Below the pieces are notes generated by a model. The model did no database searches. It was not told where the DNA came from and saw only the letters and a program-made list of their open reading frames with translations. A stretch of DNA of 7,466 nt. It comes from Rhodospirillaceae bacterium CCH5-H10 (lineage in GTDB: Bacteria; Pseudomonadota; Alphaproteobacteria; Reyranellales; Reyranellaceae). The position numbers and the translations under genes are program-made. Positions 6,121 to 7,466 of this stretch are shown here, in pieces. The stretch covers positions 1 through 7,466 of the forward strand of contig LSKJ01000137.1 in NCBI GenBank assembly GCA_001557035.1. Direction: 5' to 3'. Position 1 is the stretch's first letter; every line of letters begins with the position of its first letter.

Positions 6121-7110
6121 CTACTCCGGCTTCAGCAGGCCGAGCTTCAGCAATTCCGACACGTTGGCCTCGTCGGCCTTGAGCGCGGCGGTGAATTCCT
6201 CCGGCGTCGAGGGGCGCACGATGGCGCCCAGCTCGCGCAGCTTCCTGTTGGCGGCCTCGTCCTTGAGGCCGGCCACCACGCCTTCGTTCAGGCGAGCGAT
6301 GACGGGCTTGGGCGTATCGGGATGGGTGAACACGCCGGCCGTGGTGTTGCCGTCGAACGGCTTCAGGCCGATGGCGCCCATCGTCGGCACGTTGGGCAGA
6401 TCCGGGACGGGCTGGAGGCTCAACGTCGCGAGCGGCCTGAGCTTGCCGGACTGGATGTGCGGCATCGAGCTGGTGAGCTGGTCGGTGAACAGGTCGAGAT
6501 TGCCCGCCAGCAGGTCGGCGATTCCGGGCCCGGCGCCACGATAGGGAATGATGTTGAACTTGAGATCTTCGTTCAGCTGCAGGCGCAGGATGCCGACATG
6601 GTTGGTCGTGCCATTGCCGGCATGGCCGATCGTGACGGTGCCCGGCTTGGCCCGGACCTCGGCCAGCACACTCTTCATGTCCTTGAAGCGGCTGTCGGCG
6701 CGCGTGACGACGAGCGTCGGCACCGTCGTCAGGATGCTGACCGGCGCCATCTGCGGCAACAGCGGCTGCTTGCCCGCGAACAAGGGCGCCACGTAGGCGA
6801 CGGTAAAGCTCGCCATCGAGATCGTGTAGCCGTCGGCCGGCGTGTTGAGCGCGGCCTCCAGGCCCACGACGCCGCCGGCGCCCGGCTTGTTGTCGATCAG
6901 GATGCCCTGGCCGAGATGGCGGCCCATCGGATCGGAGACGATGCGGGCGGTGACGTCGTAGTTGCCGCCCGGGGCGAAGGGGATGACCCAGCGGATCTGC
7001 TTGCTGGGGAAGGCCTGCGCCGCAGCGCCCCGTGCCCTGCCGGCCAACGCGCCAGCCATTGCCAGGCCGGCGGCGCCGACCCCGAGAAGCCCGCGCCTGT
7101 CGATCTTCAT
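6121..7110 (-). CDS. Bug/TctC-family tripartite tricarboxylate transporter solute-binding protein, Tat-like signal
   Basis: 329-residue periplasmic binding protein that would deliver a carboxylate to a TctAB-type membrane pair; none is in the window. The N-terminus MKIDRRGLLGVGAAG has twin arginines (Arg5, Arg6) and a hydrophobic stretch ending at an AQA site near 31-33, fitting Tat export. Family motifs follow in order: WVIPFAPGGNYDVTAR (41-56), NKPGAGGVVG (74-83), ADGYT (92-96), PYRGAGPGIADLLAG (189-203) and DLPNVPTM (237-244). Length is normal. ATG 7110 has the strong ribosome binding site AAGGGG and directly begins the signal peptide; a longer frame to 7182 only adds residues antisense or out of frame to the lipoprotein gene. 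It is the last gene of a minus-strand operon behind a small lipoprotein and a paralogous Bug protein. The ligand is unknown; tartrate or another hydroxy acid is suggested only by nearby tarD. Confidence 0.93.
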   Translation of the reverse strand: MKIDRRGLLGVGAAGLAMAGALAGRARGAAAQAFPSKQIRWVIPFAPGGNYDVTARIVSDPMGRHLGQGILIDNKPGAGGVVGLEAALNTPADGYTISMASFTVAYVAPLFAGKQPLLPQMAPVSILTTVPTLVVTRADSRFKDMKSVLAEVRAKPGTVTIGHAGNGTTNHVGILRLQLNEDLKFNIIPYRGAGPGIADLLAGNLDLFTDQLTSSMPHIQSGKLRPLATLSLQPVPDLPNVPTMGAIGLKPFDGNTTAGVFTHPDTPKPVIARLNEGVVAGLKDEAANRKLRELGAIVRPSTPEEFTAALKADEANVSELLKLGLLKPE

Positions 7111-7113
7111 GAT

Positions 7114-7122
7114 CCCCCCCTT
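7114..7122 (-). promoter_or_regulatory. Ribosome binding site of the Bug gene, with a run of seven G
   Basis: AAGGGGGGG on the minus strand ends 3 nt before ATG 7110; its AAGGGG core is about 6 nt from the start codon. This is the strongest Shine-Dalgarno sequence in the window and fixes the start. The G7 run is a potential slippage site in the leader that would change spacing. Confidence 0.7.
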
Positions 7123-7132
7123 ATGTTTTTTG

Positions 7133-7273
7133 TCAGCCTCGCCAGTTGTCCCAGCCGGTACCGTGTGTCTGGTAGCGGCCATCCTGCGGGATGCCCGAGT
7201 TCGCGCATCCTGCCAGAGAGCCGGCGATGGCGAACGCCATGACCAGCCCGATCGTCCTGAGAAGATTTGTCAT
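7133..7273 (-). CDS. Small predicted lipoprotein, 46 aa, between two Bug genes
   Basis: I do not recognise the family. The frame begins MTNLLRTIGLVMAFAIAG with Arg6 in the n-region and a hydrophobic core of about residues 8-21. It continues to a lipobox Leu20-Ala21-Gly22-Cys23, so signal peptidase II would leave a 24-residue lipid-anchored peptide starting at Cys23. The mature part, ANSGIPQDGRYQTHGTGWDN then WRG, is polar and aromatic with no second hydrophobic segment. The gene sits 20 nt after the upstream Bug stop (7294) and 22 nt before the next Bug start, on the same strand, so it is most likely part of the operon. Its start codon lies in a 9-bp hairpin and has no clear ribosome binding site; a GTG at 7297 overlapping the upstream stop as GTGA is an alternative. 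It resembles entericidin-like small lipoproteins only in size and lipobox. Confidence 0.72.
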   Translation of the reverse strand: MTNLLRTIGLVMAFAIAGSLAGCANSGIPQDGRYQTHGTGWDNWRG

Positions 7274-7288
7274 GTCGTGGACATGACA
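7268..7288 (-). promoter_or_regulatory. Perfect hairpin over the lipoprotein start codon
   Basis: Arms TGTCATGTC (7268-7276) and GACATGACA (7280-7288) are exact inverted repeats of 9 bp around a 3-nt loop. In the minus-strand transcript the lipoprotein ATG (7273-7271) lies in the downstream arm, so the fold would hide the start codon until ribosomes finishing the upstream Bug gene or another factor open it. The mirrored arm contains a second ATG opening a four-codon frame that ends in TGA overlapping the real start. Confidence 0.55.
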
Positions 7289-7293
7289 CCCGC

Positions 7294-7466
7294 TCACTCG
7301 GGTTTCAACAAACCCGACTTCACAAGTGCGCTAACGCCCACTTCCTGGTCCTTCATGTACGCTGCAAACTCCTCCATGGTGGACGGCCGCGGGACGGCGC
7401 CCAGCTCGGCGAGCTTCGCCGCCACGGCCGGCTCCTTCAATGCCGTGACGACGCTGCCGTTCAGGG
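7294..7466 (-). CDS. C-terminal end of a second Bug/TctC-family solute-binding protein (partial)
   Basis: Only the last 56 codons and the TGA stop are visible; the gene continues past the right edge. The end reads LNGSVVTALKEPAVAAKLAE, with RPSTMEEFAAYMKDQE further on, and finishes SGLLKPE. Aligned without gaps to the last 56 residues of the Bug protein encoded at 6121-7110, I count 33 identities (59%), including the shared RPST-x-EEF and GLLKPE endings. The two are therefore paralogues, probably a tandem duplication with divergence, separated by the small lipoprotein gene. As the upstream member of the operon this gene likely receives the promoter, which lies outside the window. A role as a periplasmic carboxylate binder is inferred from the family; the ligand is unknown. 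Confidence 0.88.
   Translation of the reverse strand, partial: LNGSVVTALKEPAVAAKLAELGAVPRPSTMEEFAAYMKDQEVGVSALVKSGLLKPE
7298..7317 (-). promoter_or_regulatory. Hairpin in the last codons of the upstream Bug gene
   Basis: TCGGGTTT (7298-7305) and AAACCCGA (7310-7317) form a perfect 8-bp stem with a 4-nt loop, ending just before the TGA at 7294-7296. No T-tract follows, so it is not an intrinsic terminator. It could protect or pause the message between the first Bug gene and the lipoprotein, or be a by-product of coding. Confidence 0.45.

Noticed and set aside
6322..7242. 306-codon plus-strand frame antisense to the Bug and lipoprotein genes
   Set aside because: Low-complexity Arg/Asp/Gly/His translation, antisense to a gene with all Bug-family motifs and a Tat-like signal.
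7270..7284. Four-codon leader frame (Met-Ser-Thr-Thr) overlapping the lipoprotein start as ATGA
   Set aside because: It arises from the symmetry of the start-codon hairpin, has no ribosome binding site, and is too short to support as a gene.
7107..7289. 60-codon minus-strand frame overlapping the small lipoprotein
   Set aside because: No signal peptide or motif, and it overlaps the start of the Bug gene. The frame at 7133-7273 has a proper signal, a lipobox and operon spacing.
1..7466. tRNA, rRNA, CRISPR array, transposase gene, prophage or toxin-antitoxin pair
   Set aside because: No cloverleaf or rRNA-like segment, no regularly spaced repeats, and no recombinase or toxin-like frame was seen on either strand.

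Overview
This is a GC-rich window whose gene content suggests an alphaproteobacterium, probably of the Bradyrhizobium/Reyranella/Rhodoplanes kind. The clues are a bacteriophytochrome with an HWE-type kinase, tandem tripartite-tricarboxylate (Bug/TctC) binding proteins, a TarD-type tartrate dehydratase, and composite palindromic intergenic repeats of a type I associate with these genomes. The genus is an inference; nothing in the window fixes it.

Layout, left to right. (1) The last 23 codons of an upstream plus-strand gene (probably an SMP-30/gluconolactonase-type lactonase) are followed 2 nt later by a complete MFS transporter (76-1308, +). (2) A short convergent gap (1309-1481) holds a 110-bp composite palindrome. 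It lies within a 162-bp segment bracketed by an exact 15-bp direct repeat that covers both flanking stop codons. (3) A minus-strand photoreceptor operon follows: heme oxygenase bphO (4015-4605) and bacteriophytochrome bphP (1482-4022), overlapping by 8 nt as ATGTCTGA. (4) A 167-bp divergent intergenic region (4606-4772) carries a perfect dyad and -10-like elements. (5) A D-tartrate dehydratase-like enolase-superfamily gene, tarD (4773-5933, +). (6) A second convergent gap (5934-6120) holds a second 110-bp copy of the palindromic element. (7) A minus-strand operon holds the 3' end of one Bug solute-binding protein (7294-7466), a 46-aa predicted lipoprotein (7133-7273) and a full Bug protein with a Tat-like signal (6121-7110). 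No gene-free stretch exceeds 300 bp.

How the parts may work together. BphO would make biliverdin from heme. BphP binds it covalently through Cys15 and converts red/far-red light into autophosphorylation of an HWE kinase, with a receiver domain fused at the C-terminus. TarD would convert D-tartrate to oxaloacetate. The two Bug proteins (periplasmic carboxylate binders), the MFS carrier and the upstream putative lactonase fit an organic-acid or sugar-acid uptake and breakdown neighbourhood, but their substrates cannot be read from sequence. A link between light sensing and tartrate use is suggested only by the divergent arrangement.

The least explained items are the direct-repeat-bracketed palindromic insertion, the small lipoprotein between two Bug paralogues with a hairpin over its start codon, and a palindromic segment inside the MFS central loop.
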